From an uncultured Bacteroidota bacterium (lineage in GTDB: Bacteria > Bacteroidota > Bacteroidia > Flavobacteriales > Schleiferiaceae): 43,663 nucleotides of DNA. Positions within the stretch are counted from its first letter, which is position 1. Each line of letters opens with the position of its first letter. The notes below the pieces were generated by a model. It saw only the letters and a list, made by a program, of their open reading frames with translations. It was not told the origin of the DNA and did not search any database. This document shows, piece after piece, positions 17,042 to 24,523 of the stretch. The DNA lies in assembly GCA_913056475.1 (NCBI GenBank), contig CAJXMS010000001.1, positions 1 to 43,663 of the forward strand, written 5' to 3'. A program made the translations under genes and the position numbers.

Positions 17042-17968
17042 ATGGCCAACGGAGCTGCAATTGAGCAATCAAACACCCCACTTTGGGGTGGGGGGCGCCA
17101 GCCTTTTGGGGCTAGTTATGGAAAACTGATGATGTGGTTTTTCCTGATCTCTGATGCCCTTACCTTTTCCGGTTTTCTTACGGCGGTAGGGCTCTTCCGC
17201 TTTCGCTACGAAGAAACCTGGCCGGTGGCCGAAAATGTATACACGCACTTCCCTTTTCTCTCCGGCGATCATCCCCTCCTCTTCGTCGCCCTGATGACCT
17301 TTATCCTCATTCTGAGTTCGGTTACCATGGTACTGGCCGTAAATGCGGGCCACCATATGAACAAAAAAGGGGTTGTTCTTTGGCTAGGACTCACCATCAT
17401 AGGTGGTTTTACTTTCCTCGGCTCCCAGGCCTACGAGTGGTATCACTTCATTAAAGGCGCCAAAGGAGCCGTTCAGATAAAGGATTCCAGTGTATTGTAT
17501 TTCACTTCCGCCGGCGGAACGGGGGAGATCATGAGCCTCTACGAACTGGTAAACGGGCAGAAAAGACCCCATGATGCTCCCCATGCCCATTTCAATACGG
17601 AGCAAATTCGGCAGGCCTTCTCCCAAAATAAAAATGCCACCCTCATGTACCCCGGTAAAGAAGGCCAGCGCCTGGAACGATCGGAAGCCGCCTCCTTAAT
17701 GGCCGATGCCGAAGTGGTGCAAGGAGCCAATATGCGGGTAAATGAATATGGCAATAACCTTTTTGCCAACTTCTTCTTCTTCGTGACCGGTTTTCACGGT
17801 ACCCACGTTCTCTCCGGCGTTATCCTTAATATTATCATTTTCATAAACGTGATCAAAGGGACCTACGAGCGCCGGGGGCATTATGAAATGGTAGAAAAAG
17901 TGGGCCTTTACTGGCACTTTGTGGACCTGGTATGGGTCTTTGTTTTCACCTTCTTTTACCTGGTATAA
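17042..17968 (+). CDS. cytochrome c oxidase subunit III with a large extramembrane insertion
   Basis: A 308-residue protein. Helices typical of subunit III occur at about 28-50, 78-100, 112-130, 243-270 and 285-307, with the motifs FHGTHVLSGV (251-260) and YWHFVDLVWVFVF (290-302). Between the third and fourth helices lies a hydrophilic stretch of about 100 residues (137-240), containing DSSVLYFTSAGGTGEIMSLYELVNG and predicted to form a soluble domain. The classical subunit III has no such loop. The neighbours (short subunit III before, subunit IV after) place it in an aa3/caa3-type oxidase. The start ATG is 21 bases after the previous stop. Confidence 0.92.
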   Translation: MANGAAIEQSNTPLWGGGRQPFGASYGKLMMWFFLISDALTFSGFLTAVGLFRFRYEETWPVAENVYTHFPFLSGDHPLLFVALMTFILILSSVTMVLAVNAGHHMNKKGVVLWLGLTIIGGFTFLGSQAYEWYHFIKGAKGAVQIKDSSVLYFTSAGGTGEIMSLYELVNGQKRPHDAPHAHFNTEQIRQAFSQNKNATLMYPGKEGQRLERSEAASLMADAEVVQGANMRVNEYGNNLFANFFFFVTGFHGTHVLSGVILNIIIFINVIKGTYERRGHYEMVEKVGLYWHFVDLVWVFVFTFFYLV

Positions 17969-18009
17969 CCGTGCGCCCCTGCGCTTAATCATACTCAAAT
18001 CGCATTAGC

Positions 18010-18363
18010 ATGTCTGAAAATCATAACCTTCCCAGCGAGCACCACGAAAGCCCTGAAGGCACGGGCTGGATCTGGAAAGTATTCTGGATCCTGCTCATCG
18101 TTACTACCGTTGAGGTAGTCTTGGGTATCATCAAGCCGCCTTTTCTGATGTTTGAGTTACTGGGTACTTCCCTGCTCAACATCATCTTTATAGTCCTTAC
18201 CATCTTAAAAGCTTACTACATCGTAGCCGAGTTCATGCACCTTAAATTTGAAAGGAGTAACCTGGTATGGACCATTGCCTTGCCCGTACTTATCCTTATC
18301 CCTTATTTGGCATTTATTTTGCTCACAGAAGGGGCGTATCTAAATCAGTTCCTTCAGCAATAA
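18010..18363 (+). CDS. cytochrome c oxidase subunit IV family protein
   Basis: A 117-residue protein with three membrane helices (about 18-38, 48-70 and 80-103) behind a short hydrophilic, His-rich N-terminus (SENHNLPSEHHESPEGTG). The pattern AYYIVAEFMHLKFE between helices 2 and 3 is characteristic of the prokaryotic subunit IV family. It is a small structural subunit of heme-copper oxidases. It lies between subunit III and SCO genes, with one base separating it from the next ATG. Confidence 0.92.
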   Translation: MSENHNLPSEHHESPEGTGWIWKVFWILLIVTTVEVVLGIIKPPFLMFELLGTSLLNIIFIVLTILKAYYIVAEFMHLKFERSNLVWTIALPVLILIPYLAFILLTEGAYLNQFLQQ

Positions 18364-18364
18364 T

Positions 18365-19108
18365 ATGGCCTTTACTTCTTCTCTTACCAAAAGGGCAGTG
18401 CTGCTGATATTGCTGGTGCTGCCCTTTTTGGTTTATTTCATCTTTGTCTACAACAGCGAGGAAAACTTCTTCCAAACCCTGGACTACGTAGGGCCTCCCC
18501 AGGTAACGGCGGAAGGCGATACCGTACCCTATCAAATTCCCCCTTTTGGCTTCACCAATCAGTATGATACCACCGTTACCTCCCAGGACCTAAGGGGCCA
18601 TCTGTACGTAGCCAATTTCTTCTTCACCTCCTGCCCCACGGTATGTCCGGCCATGAACTACCAGGTACAGCAAATTCAGGAGCGCTTTGAGAATTACGAA
18701 CAGTTCCGGATACTCTCTTTCTCCGTTGATCCTGCCCATGACACCCCCGCTGTCTTGCGCGATTATGCCCAAAAAATGAAAGCCCAGCCAGGCCGCTGGC
18801 ACTTTCTTACCGGCCCCAAAGACAGCATCTATAACACCGCCCCCGACTATTTTCTCAATGCCCTGGAAGATAGTACCGCCCCCGGCGGCTTTATGCACTC
18901 GCAGTACTTGGTGCTGGTAGACTGGCAGGGACGCATCCGCAGCCGACGCGACGACAGGGGCAACCTTAAAGGGGTCTATGACGGTACCAGTCAAACGGAG
19001 GTCAATAAACTAAAAGACGATATCAAGGTTTTAATAGCAGAGTACGAGAAGTGGAAGTCCGTACAGGAATATGAAGCCTCGAAAGCGGCCGAAAAAAGGA
19101 ACGAATGA
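18365..19108 (+). CDS. SCO family copper chaperone for cytochrome oxidase
   Basis: A 247-residue protein anchored by an N-terminal helix (about 10-29), with a thioredoxin-fold domain outside the membrane. The copper ligands are visible: C90 and C94 in FFFTSCPTVCPAMN, and H178 in GGFMHSQYLVLVD. SCO proteins deliver copper to, or reduce, the CuA site of subunit II. The C-terminal tail (about 215-247) is charged and helical. Its stop overlaps the next gene by four bases (ATGA). Confidence 0.94.
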   Translation: MAFTSSLTKRAVLLILLVLPFLVYFIFVYNSEENFFQTLDYVGPPQVTAEGDTVPYQIPPFGFTNQYDTTVTSQDLRGHLYVANFFFTSCPTVCPAMNYQVQQIQERFENYEQFRILSFSVDPAHDTPAVLRDYAQKMKAQPGRWHFLTGPKDSIYNTAPDYFLNALEDSTAPGGFMHSQYLVLVDWQGRIRSRRDDRGNLKGVYDGTSQTEVNKLKDDIKVLIAEYEKWKSVQEYEASKAAEKRNE

Positions 19109-19650
19109 CAATGACCAAGCCTGCTAATCCCGATCGTTGGGCCCTCCCGCTTATACTGACCCTTTCCATCGCGGTTCCCCTGGTGGTGGCCGTGCTGATC
19201 CTCTTCCCCGATGTTTTTAAAGCCGACCTCGGCATACACCCCGGTACCCTGCCCGCTTTCCATGCCCTCCTCAACGGGACTACCGCCGTGCTGCTTCTGG
19301 CAGGTCTTTATCTGATCTCCCAGCGCAAAATTGCCGCCCACCGCAGTGTTATGATGGCGGCCTTTGGTCTGTCGGCGGTTTTTTTAGTCTCTTATGTGAT
19401 CAGTAAAATCAATGCGGATCCCACCCCTTACGGCGGGGAAGGGTGGTTACGCCCGCTCTATTTTTTCATCCTCATCAGTCATATTTTATTAAGTGTACCC
19501 GTTCTGCCCCTGGCCATGCTCGCCATCTTCCGCGGCTATACCGGTGAGTACGGAAAGCACCGCCGCATCGTAAAGTATACCTTTCCCATTTGGCTTTACG
19601 TGGCCGTTACTGGCGTGCTGGTGTACCTTTTCATGCAGCCTTACTATTGA
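19105..19650 (+). CDS. DUF420 membrane protein
   Basis: A 181-residue protein with about five helices. The conserved histidines of DUF420 can be seen (PAFHALLNGT, AAHRSVMM, ISHILLSVP, GKHRRIVKYTFP). DUF420 (CtaM/YozB-like) proteins are found beside SCO and oxidase subunits and are needed for cytochrome oxidase assembly in some Gram-positive bacteria. I use the ATG at 19105, which overlaps the SCO stop as ATGA; the ATG at 19111 is a possible alternative. Confidence 0.9.
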   Translation: MTMTKPANPDRWALPLILTLSIAVPLVVAVLILFPDVFKADLGIHPGTLPAFHALLNGTTAVLLLAGLYLISQRKIAAHRSVMMAAFGLSAVFLVSYVISKINADPTPYGGEGWLRPLYFFILISHILLSVPVLPLAMLAIFRGYTGEYGKHRRIVKYTFPIWLYVAVTGVLVYLFMQPYY

Positions 19651-19651
19651 T

Positions 19652-19659
19652 TAATTTTG
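19652..19659 (+). promoter_or_regulatory. possible -7 box right before the small CxxC protein gene
   Basis: TAATTTTG matches TAnnTTTG exactly but ends only 5 bases before the ATG at 19665. If it is used, the transcript would be leaderless or nearly so. Confidence 0.4.
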
Positions 19660-19664
19660 CCCAT

Positions 19665-19901
19665 ATGAAAATTCGTCTTGTCCATATCCTCGTCCTGTTG
19701 TTAGCCCTGGGGCTTAGCCTTCCGGCCGATGCCCAGTGCGCCATGTGCAAAGCCGTGGCCGAAACCAGCCGGGATGGAGGCAGCAGCGTGGCCGATGGCC
19801 TCAATCAGGGCATCCTCTACCTGATGGCCATCCCCTACGTCCTTATGGGGGCCGTGGGTTTTGCCCTGCATCGCCACCGAAAAAGTAAATCCATACGCTA
19901 A
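19665..19901 (+). CDS. small CxxC membrane protein of the oxidase cluster
   Basis: A 78-residue protein: signal peptide or first helix (about 5-23), the motif QCAMCKAVAET (C25, C28), a short polar linker, one helix (about 49-68), and a basic tail (HRHRKSKSIR). I chose the ATG at 19665 because the upstream extension would run through the DUF420 gene. The two cysteines just after the leader could bind metal or form a redox pair on the periplasmic side. It follows DUF420 by 14 bases, so a role in oxidase assembly is inferred from context only. Confidence 0.78.
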   Translation: MKIRLVHILVLLLALGLSLPADAQCAMCKAVAETSRDGGSSVADGLNQGILYLMAIPYVLMGAVGFALHRHRKSKSIR

Positions 19902-19934
19902 CGCTTTTTTAAGATTCACCCCGGGGCATTACGC

Positions 19935-19942
19935 TATATTTG
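19935..19942 (+). promoter_or_regulatory. promoter -7 box for the TolC-type gene
   Basis: TATATTTG matches TAnnTTTG exactly and ends 24 bases before the ATG at 19967. A T-rich run near 19905-19911 is a weak -33 candidate. The box rules out the upstream TTG at 19940 as a start. Confidence 0.65.
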
Positions 19943-19966
19943 TGCATTCTTCTACGATTGCTATTT

Positions 19967-21427
19967 ATGTCCCATTCGCATCGAGTTTTAGGTAGCCTTT
20001 TCCTCGGCCTTCTTCTACATTTGGCCTCCGGCCAAAAGAGCCCTACCCCGCCAGACAGCACCTGGACCCTGCAAGAATGTGTTACCTATGCCCAGGAGCA
20101 AAACCTGAATGTAAAGCGGACGCAGCTGCAGGCGCGCCAACGCAAAAACGACCTCCAGTCTGCCCAATGGAACTATGCCCCCAGCATCTCCGGCGGCTTT
20201 AATTATGGTTGGAATTTTGGTCTTAATATCGACCCCGTAACCAACGAAATAAGCCAGGCCAATCGCCAAACCGCTAATTTACAAGCCCAGGCCTCCTGGA
20301 ACATCTACCAGGGTGGGCGGCTCTATAACACCATCAGCCGCTCCCAGCTGGACTACCGTGCTGCCCTGGCCGATTATGAGCAGGCTCAGTATGACATAGG
20401 CCTCAATGTGGCCAGTGCTTACCTTCAGATCTTGCTCAATCAAGAAATTGCTGACGTGGCGGCCCAACAGGTGCAAAACTCACAGGCCCAGGTTCGCCGA
20501 ACCAGAAACCTCGTAGAAGCGGGCGCCGCTCCCCAGGGCGACTTGCTTCAACTGGAAGCCCAGCTGGCCCGGGATGAACAAAGCCTGGTAGAAGCACGCA
20601 ACCAGGTGCGGATCAGCGAGCTGCAACTGGCCAATATCCTACAATTGGAAGACCCACAAGACTTTGCCATCGCTGATCCTGATATTCCCATCCCCAGCAA
20701 AGCCCTGGTGAGCCGTTCTCCCGAGGGAATCTTCCAAACGGCCCTGGATAATCAACCGCAAGTAAAGGCCGCCCGCCTGCGGCAGCTTAGCAGGGAAAAA
20801 AGCATAAAAATAGCCCAGGCCGGCTATTTGCCTTCCCTTAGCCTGGTGGCCCAGGTAGGCACCAATTACTCAGACCAAATACCGGATGTGGTGGATACAC
20901 GGGAAGAACTGGTTCCCATCGGTCAGGTACAGTCCACCGGACAGCTGGTTACCACCCTCCAGCCCCAGGTCTTTCCCGTTACCGATGGAACCAAACCCCT
21001 AAACGATCAGGTAAGCGATAACGTAAACGAGTTCGTGGGCGTTAATCTCAACATCCCCATCTTTAACCGCATGACCGTGCGCAACCAGGTGCAAAATGCT
21101 GAGATTGGTAAGCGAATAGCCGACCTAAACTACCAGCAAACCGTCAATGAGCTGCGCCAAACCATCTACCAAGCCCATGCCGACGCCAAAAGTGCCTATC
21201 AAAGTTTACGGGCCGCCCGTAAATCAGAAAATGCCAGCCAAAAAGCCCTCGAATATGCCCGGGAACGGTTCGAAGTAGGGGCGCTCAATCAACTGGATTT
21301 TGAGACTGCCCGGAATAATTACACCCAGGCCCGTTCCCAGCTGCTCCAGGCTCGTTATGACTTTATTTTCCGAATGAAGGTGCTGGAGTTTTATCTAACC
21401 AATCAAGTGGTACTTCAAGATGAATAA
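19967..21427 (+). CDS. TolC family outer-membrane efflux protein
   Basis: A 486-residue protein with a signal peptide (residues 1-22, ending LASGQ). The two repeated outer-membrane efflux domains are visible, each with long helical hairpins rich in Gln, Ala and Leu (about 40-235 and 260-480); typical features are WTLQECVTYAQEQNLNVK at the start and LDFETARNNYTQARSQLLQARYDF near the end. TolC proteins form trimeric channels from the periplasm to the outside. The ATG at 19967 is chosen over a TTG at 19940 inside the promoter box. The last 8 bases overlap the adaptor gene, so both are coexpressed. Confidence 0.94.
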   Translation: MSHSHRVLGSLFLGLLLHLASGQKSPTPPDSTWTLQECVTYAQEQNLNVKRTQLQARQRKNDLQSAQWNYAPSISGGFNYGWNFGLNIDPVTNEISQANRQTANLQAQASWNIYQGGRLYNTISRSQLDYRAALADYEQAQYDIGLNVASAYLQILLNQEIADVAAQQVQNSQAQVRRTRNLVEAGAAPQGDLLQLEAQLARDEQSLVEARNQVRISELQLANILQLEDPQDFAIADPDIPIPSKALVSRSPEGIFQTALDNQPQVKAARLRQLSREKSIKIAQAGYLPSLSLVAQVGTNYSDQIPDVVDTREELVPIGQVQSTGQLVTTLQPQVFPVTDGTKPLNDQVSDNVNEFVGVNLNIPIFNRMTVRNQVQNAEIGKRIADLNYQQTVNELRQTIYQAHADAKSAYQSLRAARKSENASQKALEYARERFEVGALNQLDFETARNNYTQARSQLLQARYDFIFRMKVLEFYLTNQVVLQDE

Positions 21428-22709
21428 GAAACTAAAAATAGGCCTCCTCATAGGCATCCCCGTGCTGGTTTTACTGGTGGTGGCCAAAAAGCAAGGGTGG
21501 ATAGGGCAAGCCGAAGGCTTGTCTGTAGAAACCTTCCAAGTGAAGAGGCAAAACATCACCCAGACCGTTTTGGCCAGCGGTAAGATCCAACCGGAAGTGG
21601 AAGTGAAAATCAGTGCGGAAGTGTCCGGTGAGATCATTGCTTTACCCGTGGTAGAGGGCCAAAGGGTGGAAAAAGGCGACCTGCTGGTTAAGATCAACCC
21701 CGACCTTTTTCAGGCCGCCGTCAATCGGACGCAGGCCGCCGTAAACTCGGCCCTGGCCTCCAAAGCCTCTGCCGAAGCCCAGCTGCTGGAGGCGGAAAAA
21801 AACTTTAAACGCAACAAAAAACTCCATCAAAAAAACGTCATCAGCGATGCTGAATTTGACGCATCCCAGCGGGCTTACGATGTGGCCCGCCTGGGTGTCA
21901 AAAGCGCCCGCTATCAGCTCGAAAGTGCCCGGGCCAGCCTTAAAGAAGCGCAAGACAATCTGGAGCGCACCACCATTTACGCCCCCCAGGCCGGAACTGT
22001 TACCCTGCTGAATTCTGAGGTAGGGGAGCGCGTGGTAGGTACCGCCCAAATGGCGGGGACGGAGATCATGCGCGTTTCTGACCTGGAAAATATGGAAGTG
22101 GTGGTGCAGGTAAACGAAAACGACATCATCCGTCTGGAGAAAAACGATACGGCCCGTATTGAAGTAGATGCCTACCTGGATAAAACCTTTAAGGGTGTGG
22201 TTACGGAAATAGCCAACTCCGCCAACCTGCAGACCACCAGCGTGGATCAGGTAACCAACTACGAAGTGAAGGTGCGCATCTTACCTACTTCCTACCGTGC
22301 TATGCTCAAGGGAGGCCAGCAGTCTCCTTTCCGGCCCGGCATGACTGCCTCCGTAGAGATCATCACTCAGCGCAAAGACGATGTCCTGGCCGTACCCGTG
22401 GCGGCCGTCACCACCCGCACCGATACCGCGGATGGCAAGCGCTTCGATGCTTCCTCGCTCGGGGAAGAGGAAGAAGTGGATGAGGTATTTGAGGTGGTTT
22501 TCCTACGAGACGGCAATAAGGCCCGCCTGCAGGTAGTGACCACCGGCATCCAGGACCAGGACTTCATCGAGGTAAAAAAGGGCCTCGAAGAAGGGCAAAC
22601 CATCATCAGCGGCCCTTACAGCGCCGTGAGCCGTGAGCTGAGAGACGGAAAAGATATTGAGGTTAAAGAAGAGGATGCTACGCCAAAAAATGCAGAAGAA
22701 GATAATTAA
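21420..22709 (+). CDS. efflux periplasmic adaptor (HlyD/MacA-like)
   Basis: A 429-residue membrane-fusion protein. An N-terminal anchor helix (about 5-22) is followed by a lipoyl-type half (IKISAEVSGEI-like, about 58-95), a long coiled-coil hairpin (about 98-185), the second lipoyl half (TIYAPQAGTVTLL, about 187-200), a beta-barrel, and a membrane-proximal domain ending near DIEVKEED. The length and the GMTASVEIITQRKDDVLAVP segment resemble MacA-type adaptors of ABC exporters. The usual MacB-type permease and ATPase genes do not follow; tsaB does. The substrate is unknown. Confidence 0.92.
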   Translation: MNKKLKIGLLIGIPVLVLLVVAKKQGWIGQAEGLSVETFQVKRQNITQTVLASGKIQPEVEVKISAEVSGEIIALPVVEGQRVEKGDLLVKINPDLFQAAVNRTQAAVNSALASKASAEAQLLEAEKNFKRNKKLHQKNVISDAEFDASQRAYDVARLGVKSARYQLESARASLKEAQDNLERTTIYAPQAGTVTLLNSEVGERVVGTAQMAGTEIMRVSDLENMEVVVQVNENDIIRLEKNDTARIEVDAYLDKTFKGVVTEIANSANLQTTSVDQVTNYEVKVRILPTSYRAMLKGGQQSPFRPGMTASVEIITQRKDDVLAVPVAAVTTRTDTADGKRFDASSLGEEEEVDEVFEVVFLRDGNKARLQVVTTGIQDQDFIEVKKGLEEGQTIISGPYSAVSRELRDGKDIEVKEEDATPKNAEEDN

Positions 22710-22800
22710 CGCCGTCCTTGCCTTTACTTTTTAAAGAGCCCGTTTAAGACGTTCCGGCCGGCTTCCTTCGGCGGCTTTTTCCGGTTTAATCCCTTTTGCT

Positions 22801-23505
22801 ATGCTCCTCGCGCTGGAAACTTCCACCAAAACCTGTTCCGTAGCCCTGGCGGATGACGCCGGTCGCATACTGTCCGAACGGCGGGAGCGAAGCGAGCAAT
22901 ATATTCATTCCGAAAAACTGCACCTTTTTATGCAGGCCGTCCTAAGGGAGGCGGGCGTTAAGCCAAAACAACTGTCTGCCGTAGCCGTGGGGCGGGGCCC
23001 CGGTTCCTACACGGGCTTGCGTATAGGCGTGGCCGCGGCCAAGGGCCTTTGCTGGCCCCTGGGTTTGCCCCTTTACAGTGCCACCAGTCTTTTCTTACTG
23101 GCTCAGGCCGGCCGTGAGGAAAGCTCCCTAAAAGTAAACGCAGAAGATCGCCTGCTGCCTATGCTGGATGCCCGGCGCCAGGAGGTATACCTGGCCGGGT
23201 ACGATGGCCAGGGACGGGAAATAGCCCCTGTTCAGGCCCGGATCATGGAGCCGCATAGTCTTCAAGAATGGCGCCAGCCTACCGGGCGCCTTATCTTGTT
23301 GGGAGATGGGGTGGCCAAGTTTCGCCAGTGGTATCAGCAGGACAAGGTGCTGCTCAAACCCCATTTCGATCCCCAGGCTGCCACGCTGGCCAGCTATATC
23401 AGCCGCAATCGCTCCCTGCTGCAAGCGGAAGATTTGGCCTATTTCGAGCCCTTTTACCTGAAAGATTTCATGGCCGGGAAACCCCGTGATCTTTTACGCC
23501 GCTAA
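22801..23505 (+). CDS. tsaB: tRNA threonylcarbamoyladenosine biosynthesis protein TsaB
   Basis: A 234-residue protein with the ASKHA fold. The diagnostic segments are LLALETSTKTCSVALAD at the start and VAVGRGPGSYTGLRIGVAAAKGL (about 61-83). TsaB is the dimerisation partner of TsaD in the complex that adds the threonylcarbamoyl group to A37 of ANN-decoding tRNAs. The gene is 91 bases downstream of the adaptor gene and converges on the glycosyltransferase with a 4-base gap. It is probably transcribed on its own, though no exact -7 box is seen. Confidence 0.95.
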   Translation: MLLALETSTKTCSVALADDAGRILSERRERSEQYIHSEKLHLFMQAVLREAGVKPKQLSAVAVGRGPGSYTGLRIGVAAAKGLCWPLGLPLYSATSLFLLAQAGREESSLKVNAEDRLLPMLDARRQEVYLAGYDGQGREIAPVQARIMEPHSLQEWRQPTGRLILLGDGVAKFRQWYQQDKVLLKPHFDPQAATLASYISRNRSLLQAEDLAYFEPFYLKDFMAGKPRDLLRR

Positions 23506-23509
23506 AGGC

Positions 23510-24523
23510 TCACAGGTACCAGTAATCAAAGCCTTCCCGGTAGCCCTTCTCTTCCAAAAAGGTATTTAAAGCCACCCGCTGCGGCAGGGGAGGGTACACG
23601 GCTACCAGCACTTGCCCCCCCGCTTCAAGGGCTTCCAGCGGGAGGAGGGAATGATCCTGCACTTTCCGGCGCGCTCCTCCCGCCTGATAAGGATACCGAT
23701 CCAACCACCGAAAAGATACGTCCCGGGCCTTTAATACCCGCGCGGCCCATTTTCCCTTCTGGCCCGCCCCCAGAAGGTACAGTCTCTTTTGGGGGCTCCA
23801 GTCTAATTGAGTAAATCGGGTAACTTTAAGTTGGAAAAAACTGCCTTGTTGGTAGTAAGAGCTACGGCGAGAAGTTCGCTCGGAGTGCTCCCGCCAGTAA
23901 AGCGTCACTTCGGGCAAGGCCTTAAGCCTAAAGCCCCGCCGGTACCAGCGAAACACCAGGTCGTAATCCTCCGGATACTGGAGGCCTCGAAAGCCACCTA
24001 TCCGGGCTAATTCTCTTCTGCGCATGAGCCAGTTGGGCGAGGCTACCAGGCACTCGCGGTATACCTGACGCCAGGCGCGGCGGTTCCTCAAGTTGGCGTT
24101 CAGCCAGGCCTCATAACGGCGGTAGCCGGGACTCACCGAGCCCGCAGCTGAGAAATAGCGCACCGCGCCACTTACGACGGTGTTCCTTTCTCCCTCTTGG
24201 AGCGCTGCCAGCATTTGCGCCAGGCGCTCTTTAGGCAGTTTATCATCGCCATCCAGCCTCCCCAGCGCCCAGCCTCGGGCGTTAAGGCGTCCTGTTTCCA
24301 GGGCTTGTATTATGCCCCGTCCCCGGTTTTCGAGCACCCGCAGGCGCCCATCGTGGTCGGCTGCCTCCCGGGCCAGCCGGCTTGTCTCGCTGTCTGCCCG
24401 GTCCAGTATCATGAGCAGCTCCCATTGCATTAAAGTTTGCTCCTGGAGGCTATCCAGCATGGCCGGTAGAAAGCGGGCCGCGTAGCGCAGCGGCATCACC
24501 AGGCTTACCAGGGGCTCATTCAT
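23510..24523 (-). CDS. family 2 glycosyltransferase with a C-terminal Rossmann-like extension
   Basis: A 337-residue protein. Residues 1-225 form a GT-A domain: PLVSLVMPLRYAARFLPAML at the start, the nucleotide-binding GRLDGDDKL (D91-x-D93-D94), and the acceptor region YPEDYDLVFRWYRRGFRL. Residues about 250-337 contain YLLGAGQKGKWAARVL, a GxGxxG-like pattern resembling the nucleotide-binding part of a Rossmann fold, which is not part of a basic GT2. It likely transfers a sugar to an envelope polysaccharide; the substrate is unknown. The start overlaps the end of the DUF255 gene by 8 bases, so the two form an operon. Confidence 0.9.
   Translation of the reverse strand: MNEPLVSLVMPLRYAARFLPAMLDSLQEQTLMQWELLMILDRADSETSRLAREAADHDGRLRVLENRGRGIIQALETGRLNARGWALGRLDGDDKLPKERLAQMLAALQEGERNTVVSGAVRYFSAAGSVSPGYRRYEAWLNANLRNRRAWRQVYRECLVASPNWLMRRRELARIGGFRGLQYPEDYDLVFRWYRRGFRLKALPEVTLYWREHSERTSRRSSYYQQGSFFQLKVTRFTQLDWSPQKRLYLLGAGQKGKWAARVLKARDVSFRWLDRYPYQAGGARRKVQDHSLLPLEALEAGGQVLVAVYPPLPQRVALNTFLEEKGYREGFDYWYL

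Noticed and set aside
22757..22780. GCCG/CGGC hairpin followed by five T residues after the adaptor gene
   Set aside because: The stem is only four base pairs with an eight-base loop, too weak to call a terminator.
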